64,000 nucleotides of DNA from assembly GCA_035626395.1 (NCBI GenBank), contig DASPNR010000007.1:481012-545011 (forward strand). Reading direction: 5' to 3'. Numbering within the stretch: the first letter of the stretch is position 1; the number at the start of each line of letters is the position of its first letter. Positions 1 through 9,108 of this stretch are shown one piece after another. Both the position numbers and the translations under genes were made by a program. The notes under the pieces were generated by a model that saw only the letters and a program-made list of their open reading frames with translations, was not told the origin of the DNA and did not search any database. The stretch comes from Candidatus Limnocylindrales bacterium. Its GTDB lineage: Bacteria > Desulfobacterota > Binatia > UBA1149 > CAITLU01.

Positions 1-534
1 GGGGAACCTGCCGGCGAGCGCGGCAAATCCATCACGGATGCGCTGGTGGAAGCTCAGCGGCTCGGCCTCGAAACGATCGCCGGGGCCGGCGGCGCGTCGC
101 TTGGCGCGCCCCAGCCCGAGGCCGATGTCGCAGTCGATCCACAGCGTCAGGTCGGGCGTCAGGCCATGGGCGGCAAAGCCGTTCAGGCCGATGAGCGTAT
201 CGAGATCGTGCCCGCGGCCGTAGCCCTGGTATGCGAGCGTGGAGTCGCTGTAGCGGTCGCAGACCACGATTTTTCCGTCCTTCAGGGCCGGCCGCACGAC
301 CGTTGCCACGTGCTGGGCCCGGTCGGCCAGAAACAGCATGAGCTCGGCGGTGGCGTCCAGGACGTTGGCCGGATCCGCCAGCAGCTTGCGGATGCCCGCC
401 GTAACAGGAGTGGCGCCGGGCTCGAACGTCAGCACGACCTCGTGGCCACGGGCGGTAAGGTGGTCGGCTATGCGTTTGGCCTGCGACGATTTGCCGCAGC
501 CTTCGATGCCTTCGAGGGTGATGAACAGCGCCAC
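1..534 (-). CDS. tmk: Thymidylate kinase (partial, 3' end beyond window)
   Basis: Phosphorylates dTMP to dTDP in DNA precursor synthesis; cytosolic. Read on the minus strand the frame gives VALFITLEGIEGCGKSSQAK, the P-loop GxxGxGKS of the TMK family. It is followed by the dTMP-binding stretch FEPGATP (family version is REPGGT), the DRY motif in VVCDRYSDSTLAYQGYGRG, and the LID-like RAKRRAAGPGDRFEAEPLSFHQ. 178 codons are visible against a usual 200-215, so roughly the last 30 residues are missing at the window edge. I chose the GTG at 532-534 because it puts the P-loop at the normal distance from the N-terminus; no clear ribosome binding site is seen. It lies 44 nt after the last minor pseudopilin gene and is probably cotranscribed with it. 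Identification is secure; the exact start is not. Confidence 0.9.
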   Translation of the reverse strand, partial: MALFITLEGIEGCGKSSQAKRIADHLTARGHEVVLTFEPGATPVTAGIRKLLADPANVLDATAELMLFLADRAQHVATVVRPALKDGKIVVCDRYSDSTLAYQGYGRGHDLDTLIGLNGFAAHGLTPDLTLWIDCDIGLGLGRAKRRAAGPGDRFEAEPLSFHQRIRDGFAALAGRFP

Positions 535-578
535 GCTGAGCGAGTGTTTCTGCGGAAGTCCGCTTTGGCAACCGCGGC

Positions 579-941
579 TCAGGAGCAGCGTGCAGGGTCG
601 GCGAGGGTTCGCTCGATGGTGCGCACGGCCTGGCCGCACGTCGCTGCGGCGCGCAGCACGCACCAATTCGGACCGCGACGGACCAGCCGCACCTCGAGGC
701 TGCCGACGCGTGGCCCGATCAGCGCTGCCGCCGCGGACGCGTCGGCTGTCGGCGCATCCAGCGCAAGACCACCGAGCGCCGCGTAGCGCGCGCACAAGAC
801 GTCCTGCCGGGCGCGCAGCTCACCTGCGAGAACGGCTGCTCGCGTGACCGCGGCCGAGGCGAGCGAGGCGCCTGCGGCGGTCAGCAGGATCGTTACGAGC
901 AGGGCGGCGCCGCGCTCGCTCGCCCGGCACCGCCGGCTCAT
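579..941 (-). CDS. Small PilX/GspK-like minor pseudopilin
   Basis: A 120-residue protein with a type IV prepilin N-terminus: basic leader MSRRCRASERG, then AALLVTILLTAAGASLAS as the hydrophobic helix. The residue at +5 is not Glu, as is usual for PilX/GspK subunits that sit at the pilus tip. It is much shorter than GspK (about 300 residues), so a PilX-like accessory subunit is more likely. Two Cys residues (WCVLRAAATCG) could form a disulfide. Its ATG at 939-941 overlaps the stop of the preceding gene (ATGA), so the two are translationally coupled. It is the last of four minor pseudopilin genes before tmk. The family assignment rests on N-terminal features and context; the rest is not recognisable. 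Confidence 0.6.
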   Translation of the reverse strand: MSRRCRASERGAALLVTILLTAAGASLASAAVTRAAVLAGELRARQDVLCARYAALGGLALDAPTADASAAAALIGPRVGSLEVRLVRRGPNWCVLRAAATCGQAVRTIERTLADPARCS

Positions 942-1462
942 GGAGCGAGCGACGCCGGCAGCGCGAACAGCCAGAGACGACGCTTCCTGCCCGGACCATC
1001 GCGCAACTCGAGCTCGACCATCGTGGCGGCGGACGGCGCCGATGCGGCGCCGTCGCGGCCCACGACGCGCAGCCGTCCCGTTGCATCGCCGCGTTCGACG
1101 ATGGTCATTCTCTGCTTTCCGAGGCGGTGGCGGATGCGCAGGTCGCCGCCGGCCGCCATCAGCTCGAGGGCCGTCGTCTCGGCACCCGACGGCTCGACGT
1201 CGCCGTCGCCGTCGAGGTCCGCTTGGAACACCACTCGTTCCTCTTCGGCTTCGGCGATGGCGTGCGGCAGCCCGGGCCCGCTCCCGGCCGACAGAGCGGC
1301 GCGATCGACGAGGTGCTCGAGCAGGCGCTCGACGAACAGCTCGGACGTCAGTGACGTGGCAGCCGCCGCCAGCCGCGCCGTGCTCGCAAGCGCGGCGATG
1401 GTGGTCGCCAGCATGGCACCGGTCACGGCCAGCGCAGCGGTGGTCTCGAGCATCCCCGGCAT
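938..1462 (-). CDS. PilW/GspJ-like minor pseudopilin
   Basis: 174 residues. The N-terminus MPG-MLETTAALAVTGAMLATTIAAL looks like a prepilin with a minimal leader: a Gly followed by a hydrophobic helix with a Glu near its start. The Glu is at +3 rather than +5, which is atypical, so processing by the peptidase is not certain. The remainder is a soluble domain with a D-G-D-G-D-x-E stretch (DLDGDGDVEPSG) that could bind calcium, then beta-rich sequence ending in LFALPASLAP. The start is 3 nt after the stop of the PilV-like gene and the end overlaps the next ATG, so it belongs to the same operon. Position and size suit PilW/GspJ, but I cannot confirm the family from sequence alone. Confidence 0.55.
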   Translation of the reverse strand: MPGMLETTAALAVTGAMLATTIAALASTARLAAAATSLTSELFVERLLEHLVDRAALSAGSGPGLPHAIAEAEEERVVFQADLDGDGDVEPSGAETTALELMAAGGDLRIRHRLGKQRMTIVERGDATGRLRVVGRDGAASAPSAATMVELELRDGPGRKRRLWLFALPASLAP

Positions 1463-1465
1463 CGC

Positions 1466-1912
1466 TCATCCGGTGGCGCAGCTCGGCTGCCGCACCAGCG
1501 TGTCCAGGCGGATGCGAAGCGGCGATGGCGGGGCGGTGACGGTCACGCCGACGCGATCCACCGAAAGCGACGCCAGCGGCGTCGTCGCCAACTCGCACTG
1601 GAAGTCGGGCGGGCACTCGTAGGCCTGCGCGCACGGCGAGCCGATGCGGCTTTCGAGGGCGTTGCGCGCGACGTCCAGCGCCAACCACGCCGAGCGGGTT
1701 TCGTGGATGATGCGTGCGCCGGTCTCCATGGCAGCGGCGATGCCAGCGATGGCGATGCCGCCGACGGCAAGTGCCATGACGCTTTCGAGCAGAGTGACGC
1801 CGCGCTCGCTGGCGCGCCGCTGTCGGTGCCTGGTCCGCAGCATGCTCGCGCGTCGGTGCCGCTGCGTGTTCGGTATGGGATTGCAGGGACGGTCCGTATC
1901 GTCGTTGCCCAT
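1466..1912 (-). CDS. PilV/GspI-like minor pseudopilin with long leader
   Basis: Type IV prepilin-like protein with cleavage motif ERG-VTLLESVMALAVGGIAIAGI: Glu at +5 and a long hydrophobic helix, as in PilV/GspI. Downstream is a short globular domain with three Cys. Of several possible starts I prefer the ATG at 1910-1912, because AGGAG lies 8 nt upstream; the ATG at 1916-1918 is too close to that site and the ATG at 1841-1843 has none. This gives a leader of 38 residues, far longer than the usual 6-20. If the 1843 start is used the leader is 15 residues. It follows the GspH-like gene with a 19-nt gap and precedes the PilW-like gene, so it is an operon member. Confidence 0.65.
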   Translation of the reverse strand: MGNDDTDRPCNPIPNTQRHRRASMLRTRHRQRRASERGVTLLESVMALAVGGIAIAGIAAAMETGARIIHETRSAWLALDVARNALESRIGSPCAQAYECPPDFQCELATTPLASLSVDRVGVTVTAPPSPLRIRLDTLVRQPSCATG

Positions 1913-1931
1913 GATCATTGCTCCTGCCCGT

Positions 1932-2342
1932 TCATCGGACGACACCGCGCTGGTTGACCACGACGGTGGCCGTGGCCGCACCGGCGGCCAGGGTCACCGT
2001 GGCGTTGTCGGCAAGGCCGCTGGCGCGAAACTCGATCGTGCCGTCGGCCGGGGCCGCCGTGATCGCGACGCCGTCGGCGAGGCGACGCTTCCTGGCTCCC
2101 GGCTGCAGCACGACCGATCCGCTGCCGGCGGCAAGCTCCACCTGCACGTTGGACTCGCGCTCGTAGGCCCGCCGCCGAGCCTCGGTCAGCGCATCCAGCA
2201 CGGCCATCCGGCTGGCCTCCACAGCCACCGATGCCGCCAGCGGCCGCACGCCCGCCGCGGTCAGGGCCGCCAGCAGCCCCGCCACCGCCATCGCCATCGT
2301 CAGCTCCAGCATCGTCGCACCTCGCGTCAGCCCCGGTCGCAT
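1932..2342 (-). CDS. GspH/FimT-like minor pseudopilin
   Basis: 136 residues. Prepilin N-terminus MRPGLTRG-ATMLELTMAMAVAGLLAALTAAG with Glu at +5, followed by a beta-rich C-terminal domain (VQVELAAGSGSVVLQPGARKRRL ... GTIEFRASGLADNATVTL), the layout of GspH/FimT-type minor pseudopilins that prime assembly. The ATG at 2340-2342 has a good Shine-Dalgarno (GAGGAG, about 6 nt upstream); an upstream ATG at 2358-2360 is also possible. This is the first gene of the minor pseudopilin set, which reads toward tmk. It is divergent from the plus-strand gene at 2426, with about 80 nt for both promoters. Confidence 0.7.
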   Translation of the reverse strand: MRPGLTRGATMLELTMAMAVAGLLAALTAAGVRPLAASVAVEASRMAVLDALTEARRRAYERESNVQVELAAGSGSVVLQPGARKRRLADGVAITAAPADGTIEFRASGLADNATVTLAAGAATATVVVNQRGVVR

Positions 2343-2425
2343 GCGTCGCTCCTCGAGCACGTCAATGCCTCGGCGACGGGCCTGCGGGCAATGCCCTTGA
2401 TGTCATGACGTGCTAAGAGCCGCGC

Positions 2426-3289
2426 GTGCGCGACCCACGTCTGCTCGATCTGCTCAGCGACCGTTCCATCAGCCTGACAACCGGCGTGTTCGATCCACTG
2501 TCGGCGAGGATCGCCGAGCGCGCCGGCTTCGCCGCGGCGATGCTCAGCGGCTATTCGGTCGCTGCGACGCTGCTCGGCGAGCCGGACATCGGCATCCTGT
2601 CGCAGACCGAGATGCTCGAAGTGGCACGACGCACCGTCTCCGCCGTGCGGATGCCGATCCTGGTGGACGGCGACACGGGCGGCGGCGGCGTGCTCAACGT
2701 GCAGCGGCTCGTGCGGGAGCTCGTCGGCATGGGCGCCGCCGGCGTCTTCCTGGAAGATCAGGTGTGGCCCAAGCGTTGCGGCCACATGCGCGGCAAGTCG
2801 GTGGTGCCGATGCAGGAGCACGTCGAGAAGCTGCGCGCCGCCGCCGAAGCCAAGGGCGACGCCGACTTCATCATCGTGGGACGCACCGACGCACGCGCCG
2901 TGCACGGTCTCGAGGATGCCATCCGGCGCGCGCACGCGTACAAGGCCGCCGGCGCAGACGTGCTCTTCGTCGAAGCACCGCAGAGCGTCGAGGAGATGCG
3001 CCGCATCACCGGCGAACTGCCTCCGCCGCTGCTCGTCAACATGGTCGAAGGCGGTCAGACGCCGCTGCTGCCACTGGGCGAGCTGGAGGGGCTCGGCTTC
3101 GAGATCGCGGTGTATCCGGTCAGTGCGGTCCTGGCCCTCGGGCGCACTCTGGAGCGGGTCTACGGCTACCTGGCGCGCCAGGGCGACACCGCCGGAATCG
3201 GCGGCGAGCTCATGGGCTTCGACGAGTTCGCGCAGCTGCTCGGCATCGAGGAGCGGCGGGCATCGGCTGAGCGGTTCGGCAGCGAATGA
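2426..3289 (+). CDS. Isocitrate lyase/PEP mutase family protein
   Basis: 287-residue TIM-barrel enzyme of the ICL/PEPM superfamily, which makes or breaks C-C or C-P bonds of 2-oxo acids. Visible motifs are LTTGVFDPLSARIAERAGF near the N-terminus, VDGDTGGGG (metal-binding Asp), AGVFLEDQVWPKRCGH with the K-R-C-G-H loop and catalytic Cys of lyases, and IIVGRTDAR. Length and motifs fit methylisocitrate lyase, 2,3-dimethylmalate lyase or oxaloacetate-type lyases rather than true isocitrate lyase (over 420 residues). The loop Cys argues for lyase activity over phosphonomutase. No prpC or prpD neighbour is present, so the substrate is unresolved. The start is GTG with only a weak AAGAG upstream. It is transcribed away from the pseudopilin operon. 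Confidence 0.85.
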   Translation: MRDPRLLDLLSDRSISLTTGVFDPLSARIAERAGFAAAMLSGYSVAATLLGEPDIGILSQTEMLEVARRTVSAVRMPILVDGDTGGGGVLNVQRLVRELVGMGAAGVFLEDQVWPKRCGHMRGKSVVPMQEHVEKLRAAAEAKGDADFIIVGRTDARAVHGLEDAIRRAHAYKAAGADVLFVEAPQSVEEMRRITGELPPPLLVNMVEGGQTPLLPLGELEGLGFEIAVYPVSAVLALGRTLERVYGYLARQGDTAGIGGELMGFDEFAQLLGIEERRASAERFGSE

Positions 3290-3497
3290 CGCTGCGCGTG
3301 GGTGCCCGCCGGGCGAGCGCCAACGGGTTTATTTCTCGTCGGCTCCCACGATCGCTCCGTCTCGATCGGGCAAAACTTCATCGCCCTTCCTCCTGACTCC
3401 CGCGTTCCCGTTTAACGTGGGACCGGTGACAGTGACCGCCGCGACACCTCCGGCATCGTACCGGGGATCGCGCGTCCTACGCGACAGAGGTGCCTCG

Positions 3498-5129
3498 ATG
3501 AAGTCTCGCTCGATCCTGATGCTACTCGCTTCGATTCTCGTCTGCGTCCCGTCTGCGGCACTGGCCGTGCAAGGCGATTGCGGCCAGCCGGTCAGCAATG
3601 GAGAGGACCGCACCACCAGCGACGCCCTGTTCGTGCTGCAGGCGGCCGTGGGCTCCCAGGAGTGCGAGCTGTGCGTCTGCGACGTCGACGATTCGGGCGA
3701 GATCGACACGAGTGACGCGCTCAACGTCCTGCGCGACGCCGTCGATCTGGACTCGGCCAGGGAGTGTCCCGAATGCGGCATCGACACCAGCTCGCAGTGT
3801 CCGGGCGTCGCGCAGTTCGCGCTGTTCTCCTCGGTGCGCGGGCCATGCACGAGCAACACCGACTGCGCCGCGTTCTCCGTCTGCGATCCCGATCTCGGCC
3901 GCTGCCGTACGGCAACCGACGTGGACGTGGGATGGACCGGCCTGGCGCACAACGCCGACACCGACGACCCCGTTCCGGCGCGTCTGTTTCTGGACTGCGA
4001 AGGCCCCGCGCCGTGCGGGCAGTGCGAGATCACCGGGCACGACCCCTCGCTCGGCAATTGCCGCTGCGCCGGCGACAACCGCACGCGCTGCTTCACGGTA
4101 GCCGGGCCGGACGAAGAGAACTGCGGCGGCGAGCAGTGCATCTGCTACTTCGGTCCGCCCATGCCGCTGTCGGCCGGCAACACGCCGACGTGCGTGCTCA
4201 ACACGCTGGCCGGCCAGCCCGGGGGCACGGCCAACGTCGATGAGGGCTCGGGAAGCATCGAAATTCACCTGAACGAGAAAGTGCATCTCGGCATCGGGCT
4301 GACCACGCCGTGCCCGCTCTGCGTCAATGATCCGACTCCTGCCGACGGCATGCGCGGCGGCACGTGCATGGGCGGCGAGGACAACGGCGAGACGTGCGAC
4401 GCGCAGGCCTACAACGCCACGTTCCCGCCGCCGACGGGCGGCTTCTACAGCCTGGACTGCATGCCGCTGGCCGGCGCGAACATCACCGGCTCCGGTCTGC
4501 TGATCGACGTGACGCTGACGACGGGTCAATCAACCCTGACGGCCGATCTGCCCTGCGCGGCCGACGGGCCCAATGCGGAGCTGGATTGCCACTGCCTGTC
4601 CTGCAGTGGGGACACGCGGCGCGGCTGCAGCAGCGACGCCGACTGCAGCGAGCACGACGCCGGTACCTGCTCGAGCATCGGGCAGCAGGGCACGCAGCCC
4701 CAGCCCAACGGCTGCACCGATCTGCTGTGCGAGGACGTGGGCGGCGGCGAAGGCACGTGCACGAACGGCCCCGACGATACCTTCTGCGCAGGCCTGGTCC
4801 GCGCGAACGGTGCAGGCTTCATCACGTGCAACAGCAACGAAGACTGCGACCCGGTGAACATCGGCGTCGACGCCGGCGACTGCACGCTGGTGGAGCGACG
4901 TCCGTGTTTCCTGGACACCATCGTTGCGCAGGGCGCGCCGCACCCGGTCATTCCGCTCGGTGCAGGGACGTTCTGCGCGCCGGCGACTTCGGCCGGCGGC
5001 GTCAACCTGGCGGCGGGCCTGCCGGGGCCGGGACGTCTGGAACTGCAGACGCTGGTGTCGCTGTTCTGCAAGAACAGCCCGATGACACAGTACCAGCCGG
5101 GAGTCGGCGGATGTCCGGCGCCGGAGTGA
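3498..5129 (+). CDS. Secreted Cys-rich protein with N-terminal dockerin-like repeats
   Basis: 543 residues, exported: signal peptide MKSRSILMLLASILVCVPSAALA. Immediately after it come two dockerin-like half repeats (TSDALFVLQAAVG and CDVDDSGEIDTSDALNVLRDAV); the second has the D-x-D-x-S-G-x-I-D-x-x-D calcium loop. The rest is very rich in Cys, with repeats such as CTSNTDCAAFSVCD, CSSDADCSEHDAGTC and CNSNEDCDPVNIG that resemble short disulfide-stabilised C-x4/5-D-C units. No enzymatic motif is seen. The N-terminal module is clearly paralogous to that of the protein at 27951. The ATG at 3498 is chosen because it starts the signal peptide. Likely cell-surface or secreted; function unknown. Confidence 0.8.
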   Translation: MKSRSILMLLASILVCVPSAALAVQGDCGQPVSNGEDRTTSDALFVLQAAVGSQECELCVCDVDDSGEIDTSDALNVLRDAVDLDSARECPECGIDTSSQCPGVAQFALFSSVRGPCTSNTDCAAFSVCDPDLGRCRTATDVDVGWTGLAHNADTDDPVPARLFLDCEGPAPCGQCEITGHDPSLGNCRCAGDNRTRCFTVAGPDEENCGGEQCICYFGPPMPLSAGNTPTCVLNTLAGQPGGTANVDEGSGSIEIHLNEKVHLGIGLTTPCPLCVNDPTPADGMRGGTCMGGEDNGETCDAQAYNATFPPPTGGFYSLDCMPLAGANITGSGLLIDVTLTTGQSTLTADLPCAADGPNAELDCHCLSCSGDTRRGCSSDADCSEHDAGTCSSIGQQGTQPQPNGCTDLLCEDVGGGEGTCTNGPDDTFCAGLVRANGAGFITCNSNEDCDPVNIGVDAGDCTLVERRPCFLDTIVAQGAPHPVIPLGAGTFCAPATSAGGVNLAAGLPGPGRLELQTLVSLFCKNSPMTQYQPGVGGCPAPE

Positions 5130-5400
5130 CCGAAGTCCATTCAGCTTCTGCCGTTGGTGGCTACGACCACGGTTGAGCCTCGACGGCCGCCGCCGGGCGC
5201 TTGGATTGCGCACGGCGGCGCCTGCCGGCGGCATCGAACATGGCGCTCGCTCTGGCGGCTGCCGGAGCCGCGCGAACCCATCTCGCTCGAAAAAACATCC
5301 TTGTTGCAGCTTCGGCCGTGTGAGCAGATGCGACACGTTGGGGGAAGGCTGCCGTGGTCGCACGGCAGTACGTCGGAGGTTCGCTGCGCGGGGAGATTCC

Positions 5401-7050
5401 ATGGCAAAGTTGTCTTGCAGCATCGCGGTCGCCGTCGGCGTCGCCTGGGCGGTGGCAGCTGCACCGGCGCTGGCCGGGCCGACGTCGGTCGTGCTCGTGT
5501 CGTGGGACGGCGCGCGGTACGACGTGGTGCAGGAGCTGCTGCGCTGGCAGCCGCTGACCGACGCACCGCTGCCGTGTCCGGCCAAATCGGCGCCGGCGCG
5601 AATGCCGACGCCATGCGGCCCGTACTGGAGCTGCCTTCCGACGCTGTGCACGTTCCAGATGGTCGAAAGCGCCGTCGTCTCCGGTAAGCCGCTGACGCGC
5701 GTGCAGCATGCGAGCATGCTCAGCGGCCAGCCGCCGGAGATCACGGGCGTCACCACCAACAACGGCGGCGGCACGATGCCGCCGGGGCTGAGCATCTACG
5801 AGCGACTGCACGCACGGCGTGGCGACGTCGGCTTCGCGCACGTCGGCAGCATTCGATACACCGTGACCGGCATCCTGGCCTGGGCACGCGATTCCGTCAT
5901 CGCCCCCGGCTTCATCCAGTCGCGCGGCGGCCCCGACAACTTCACGGGCACGGCGGCCAACGAGCAGCTCTTTCCGCTGCTGCAGAGCCTGGCCGGCTCG
6001 CCGTTCTTCGCGTTCCAGCACCAGAAAGGCATCGACTGGAGCGGCCATCGCATCGGCGACGGATCGCCGCAGTACCGCGAGGCGATGATGCACGCGGACG
6101 ACCGGTTGGCAGAGCTGCTGGAAGAGCTCGAGCGTCTGGGCGAAGGGGATACCGACGTCTACGTGACCACCGATCACGGATTCCAGGGCCGCACCCATCT
6201 CGGCCGCGTCCGTCGCAGCGTGGCACGGACGTGGTTCGCGTCGCGCAAGCGCGATCTGCGCTGCTTCGCCCGCGGCGATGTGCTCGACGTCGCGCCCACG
6301 GTCCTGCACGCCTTCGGCATCGATCCCGCCAGCGAGGGCGATCTTGGCGGCCGATCGTTTCTGGATCCGGCACGCGTGGCCAAGTGCACCGACCCGACCT
6401 GCGGCAACGGCATCGTCGAGCCGGGAGAAGATTGCGAAGGCGGTGTCACCGCAATCGAGACTTGCGAGACGCTCGGCTTCCTGCGCGGCTCGCTCGGCTG
6501 TACGGCGGATTGCGCGTTCGACACCAGCGAGTGCGCCGATGGCGTGGCGTCGGCGCGCCTGTCGCTGCGCGGGTCGGACGAGGACACCCGCTCCATCGAC
6601 CTGCGCCTGACCGACCGCAACCGTGGCGGGCCCGAAGTCGACCCGAAGAGACAGAAGATGGAGGTCACGATCCTGGAGGAGGGACAGGAGATCTGGCGCG
6701 CGAGCATCGATGCGGGCGATCAGGGATGGAGGGCGGATGCCGGGCTGATCTGGAGCGCGCCGCGCGGGAGCCGCGCCGACGGTCTCGACAGCGTCCGCAT
6801 GTCCGACCCCGACCACCGCATGAAGCTCATGCTGCGGGCGAGCGAGGCGCCCATTCCTGCGGATTTCGGCCCGGACGCCGTTCGGGTCGTGCTGCGCGTC
6901 GGTGCGGAGCGACTGGAGATGGACATGACTTGCCTGCTCGGCAGCTCGGTCGGATCGTACGACTGCGAGAGCGCGTACGACGAGGAGCTGGCGCTTGCCG
7001 CGCATGCCGATTGCGCGCATGCAGGCGCCTCTGCCGGCGGGGCGCCGTAG
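5401..7050 (+). CDS. Exported alkaline phosphatase superfamily protein with Cys repeat and C-terminal beta module
   Basis: 549 residues with signal peptide (MAKLSCSIAVAVGVAWAVAAAPALA). Residues about 28-320 are a type I phosphodiesterase/nucleotide pyrophosphatase-like alkaline phosphatase domain: SWDGARYD (metal Asp), TRVQHASMLSG with the likely Thr nucleophile (family T-x-P-x-H-x-S/T-x-x-T-G), HADDRL and VTTDHGF (metal Asp-His). From about 328 a myxobacterial-type disulfide repeat follows (CGNGIVEPGEDCEGG ... CTADCAFDTSECA), then a beta-rich module of about 165 residues that resembles the C-termini of other exported proteins in this window. It probably hydrolyses a phosphate, phosphonate or sulfate ester outside the cytoplasm. 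Stop codon is TAG. Downstream gene starts 34 nt later, possibly cotranscribed. Confidence 0.8.
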   Translation: MAKLSCSIAVAVGVAWAVAAAPALAGPTSVVLVSWDGARYDVVQELLRWQPLTDAPLPCPAKSAPARMPTPCGPYWSCLPTLCTFQMVESAVVSGKPLTRVQHASMLSGQPPEITGVTTNNGGGTMPPGLSIYERLHARRGDVGFAHVGSIRYTVTGILAWARDSVIAPGFIQSRGGPDNFTGTAANEQLFPLLQSLAGSPFFAFQHQKGIDWSGHRIGDGSPQYREAMMHADDRLAELLEELERLGEGDTDVYVTTDHGFQGRTHLGRVRRSVARTWFASRKRDLRCFARGDVLDVAPTVLHAFGIDPASEGDLGGRSFLDPARVAKCTDPTCGNGIVEPGEDCEGGVTAIETCETLGFLRGSLGCTADCAFDTSECADGVASARLSLRGSDEDTRSIDLRLTDRNRGGPEVDPKRQKMEVTILEEGQEIWRASIDAGDQGWRADAGLIWSAPRGSRADGLDSVRMSDPDHRMKLMLRASEAPIPADFGPDAVRVVLRVGAERLEMDMTCLLGSSVGSYDCESAYDEELALAAHADCAHAGASAGGAP

Positions 7051-7084
7051 TCCGCCACGAGGGAATCGTCACTTGCGCCGATCG

Positions 7085-8974
7085 ATGCGACTGTTTCTGG
7101 CCTGCCTGTGGGTGCTGGCCGCCTCGGCGGCAGACGCACGTGCCGCGCTGAAGCCGTCGATCCCGGAGGTGCGCGTGACGCCCGAGGCGCCGGGGCACGT
7201 GCTCGAAGCCGGATCCATTCACGCGCTGCCCGATGGGCGGGCGCTGGTCGTTTGGACGAGCGAGCAGCCAGATGTCTGGGTCAGGACCGCATTCGGCCGC
7301 ATTGTCGGGAGCGACGGCCGTCCACAAAGCTTGGCGTTCCAGCTCAACGACGTCACCGGCACCGCGCCCGGCTCGCTCGGCAGCGTGGCGGCGGCGGTGG
7401 CTGCGGACGGATCGTTCCTGGCTGCCTGGCAGGCGCGCGATCCTGACGACGAGGACGCGTGGCGAATCTACGTGCGCGCCTTCGACGCCGCCGCCGCCCC
7501 GCAAGGGCCCGAGATCGCGGTCAATGAAGACGACGTCCTCGATGCGCTCGCGGGCGTCGTTTCCCTTGCCAGCGGCCAGTACGCCATTCTCTGGTCCACG
7601 GAGACCGGCGCGGGCAGCACTGTTCAGCTTCGCCGCCTGGCCATCGACGGTACGCCGCTGGCCCCGGCCGTCATCGTCGATGCGGCTGCGGCCGGCACCG
7701 AGCAGACGGCGGCGCTGGCGCTTGCGGCGGCCGGGGACGCGGCGATCGTCGCGTGGCGGCACGGCATTCGCGTCGGCGGCACGGGCGACTACGACGACGT
7801 CAACTACATCGGCTCCTATGACGGCAGCGGCAATCCTGTTGCCGCTGCGTTCGCCTTCGAGGATCCGCCCGTTGGCGGGCGCGTCTACAGGATGTCGCTG
7901 GTGCTGGACGGCGGCGGAGATCTCGCCGCTGCATGGTTCGTGTCCGATTCGTACACCGGCCTCTGGCGGGCCCGCCGGCTGGCGCTGGACGGCACCGTGC
8001 TGGGCGAGCTCGAGAGGCCGTCCGAGCAGCACTTCGCACTGAAGGCGACGCCGGGCGGAGAGCTGGTGGCCGCATGGAACGATTTGCCGGAAGACTTCAT
8101 CTACCAGTCCTTCACGCAGGGCTATGCGGGCGACGGCACGCTCGCCGATGCGCCGGTCGCCATCGTCGATGACCTGTATCTGACGGCCAGCTACCAGGGC
8201 GAGCTCGCCCACTTCGACCTCAACGGCTCCGGCAGCGTCTGGGCGCTCATCGCCGAGCGACGCAGCGACCCCGACGTGCAGGATGTGTCGGGTTATTTCG
8301 TCCGTCGCATCTGCGACGGTTCCGACGCCACCTGCAGGCTCTGTCCCGACTTCGACGACGCCATCGATTCGGACGGCGACGGCGTGGCCGACGGCTGCGA
8401 TCCCTGCACGAACGTCGGTGGCGCGCAGGACGCATCACGGCGCGCGGTCATGGTCTCGTTCGGCGGCGAAGAGCCCGATCCGGCAATCATCGCCGTGCGC
8501 GACAATCGGGTCTCGCTGCGCCACCGCGTCGTGCTGCCGCCTTCGACCAGCTTCGCCGCGCTGCCCGTGGAGGAGAAAGGCGTACGATTGCGCATCGAGA
8601 GCGTGCGCGGCGGCGCGATGGTCGACGTGACGCTGCCCGGTGGAACGTTCACGGGCGCCGACACTGCGGGATGGCTGCGCAGGGGCAGCAAGGTCATCTA
8701 CCAGGATCGCACCGCCACGCCCGTCAACGGCCTGCGCCGCGTCGTCCTGAAGGACCTCACGGTCGTGCAGCCGAACCTCGTCGCGGTTCAGATGAAGGCG
8801 GCGGCCGGCACCTACGCCGTCGACGGCAACCTGCTGCCGCTGTCCGCGGTCGTCACTCTCGGCGGGCACGAAGAAGCCGACGCGGGCATGTGCAGCGAAT
8901 CCAGCTTCGATCCCGAGGATTGCGTGGCCTTCGGAACTCTCGTGCGTTCGACCGTGCAGTGCGCGGCGCGATGA
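7085..8974 (+). CDS. Exported beta-repeat protein with thrombospondin type 3 motif and C-terminal beta module
   Basis: 629 residues, signal peptide MRLFLACLWVLAASAADARA. Residues about 25-410 repeat a pattern of short beta strands with conserved 'G..L(V)AW' pieces (ALVVWTSE, FLAAWQARD, YAILWSTE, AAIVAWRHG, LAAAWFVSD, LVAAWND), as expected for a beta-propeller. Then DSDGDGVADGCDPC (about 428-441) is a thrombospondin type 3 calcium motif, followed by a module of about 170 residues with GW, VIYQDRTATP and GLRRVVLKDL landmarks. The whole protein is paralogous to the one at 24848-26731 (same order, nearly same length). The start was chosen at the signal peptide; an upstream in-frame ATG at 6995 lies inside the previous gene. 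Function unknown; probably cell-surface or secreted. Confidence 0.75.
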   Translation: MRLFLACLWVLAASAADARAALKPSIPEVRVTPEAPGHVLEAGSIHALPDGRALVVWTSEQPDVWVRTAFGRIVGSDGRPQSLAFQLNDVTGTAPGSLGSVAAAVAADGSFLAAWQARDPDDEDAWRIYVRAFDAAAAPQGPEIAVNEDDVLDALAGVVSLASGQYAILWSTETGAGSTVQLRRLAIDGTPLAPAVIVDAAAAGTEQTAALALAAAGDAAIVAWRHGIRVGGTGDYDDVNYIGSYDGSGNPVAAAFAFEDPPVGGRVYRMSLVLDGGGDLAAAWFVSDSYTGLWRARRLALDGTVLGELERPSEQHFALKATPGGELVAAWNDLPEDFIYQSFTQGYAGDGTLADAPVAIVDDLYLTASYQGELAHFDLNGSGSVWALIAERRSDPDVQDVSGYFVRRICDGSDATCRLCPDFDDAIDSDGDGVADGCDPCTNVGGAQDASRRAVMVSFGGEEPDPAIIAVRDNRVSLRHRVVLPPSTSFAALPVEEKGVRLRIESVRGGAMVDVTLPGGTFTGADTAGWLRRGSKVIYQDRTATPVNGLRRVVLKDLTVVQPNLVAVQMKAAAGTYAVDGNLLPLSAVVTLGGHEEADAGMCSESSFDPEDCVAFGTLVRSTVQCAAR

Positions 8975-9108
8975 CCGGCGCAAAGTAGGCGGCCGTGGTC
9001 GCGCCGGGCAGCGCGCCCGCCGCCGCCGGCGCGGCGGTCGGCACGCACCCAGCGTGAAGCGTTTTCGCCGCGTGGACTCTGCGTCGCTGCCTCGCTACTA
9101 GGCGAGGC

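Noticed and set aside
2916..3497. Extension of the 3498 secreted protein upstream to 2916
   Set aside because: The upstream part is out of frame with the ICL/PEPM gene and lacks a signal peptide start; the ATG at 3498 begins a perfect signal peptide.
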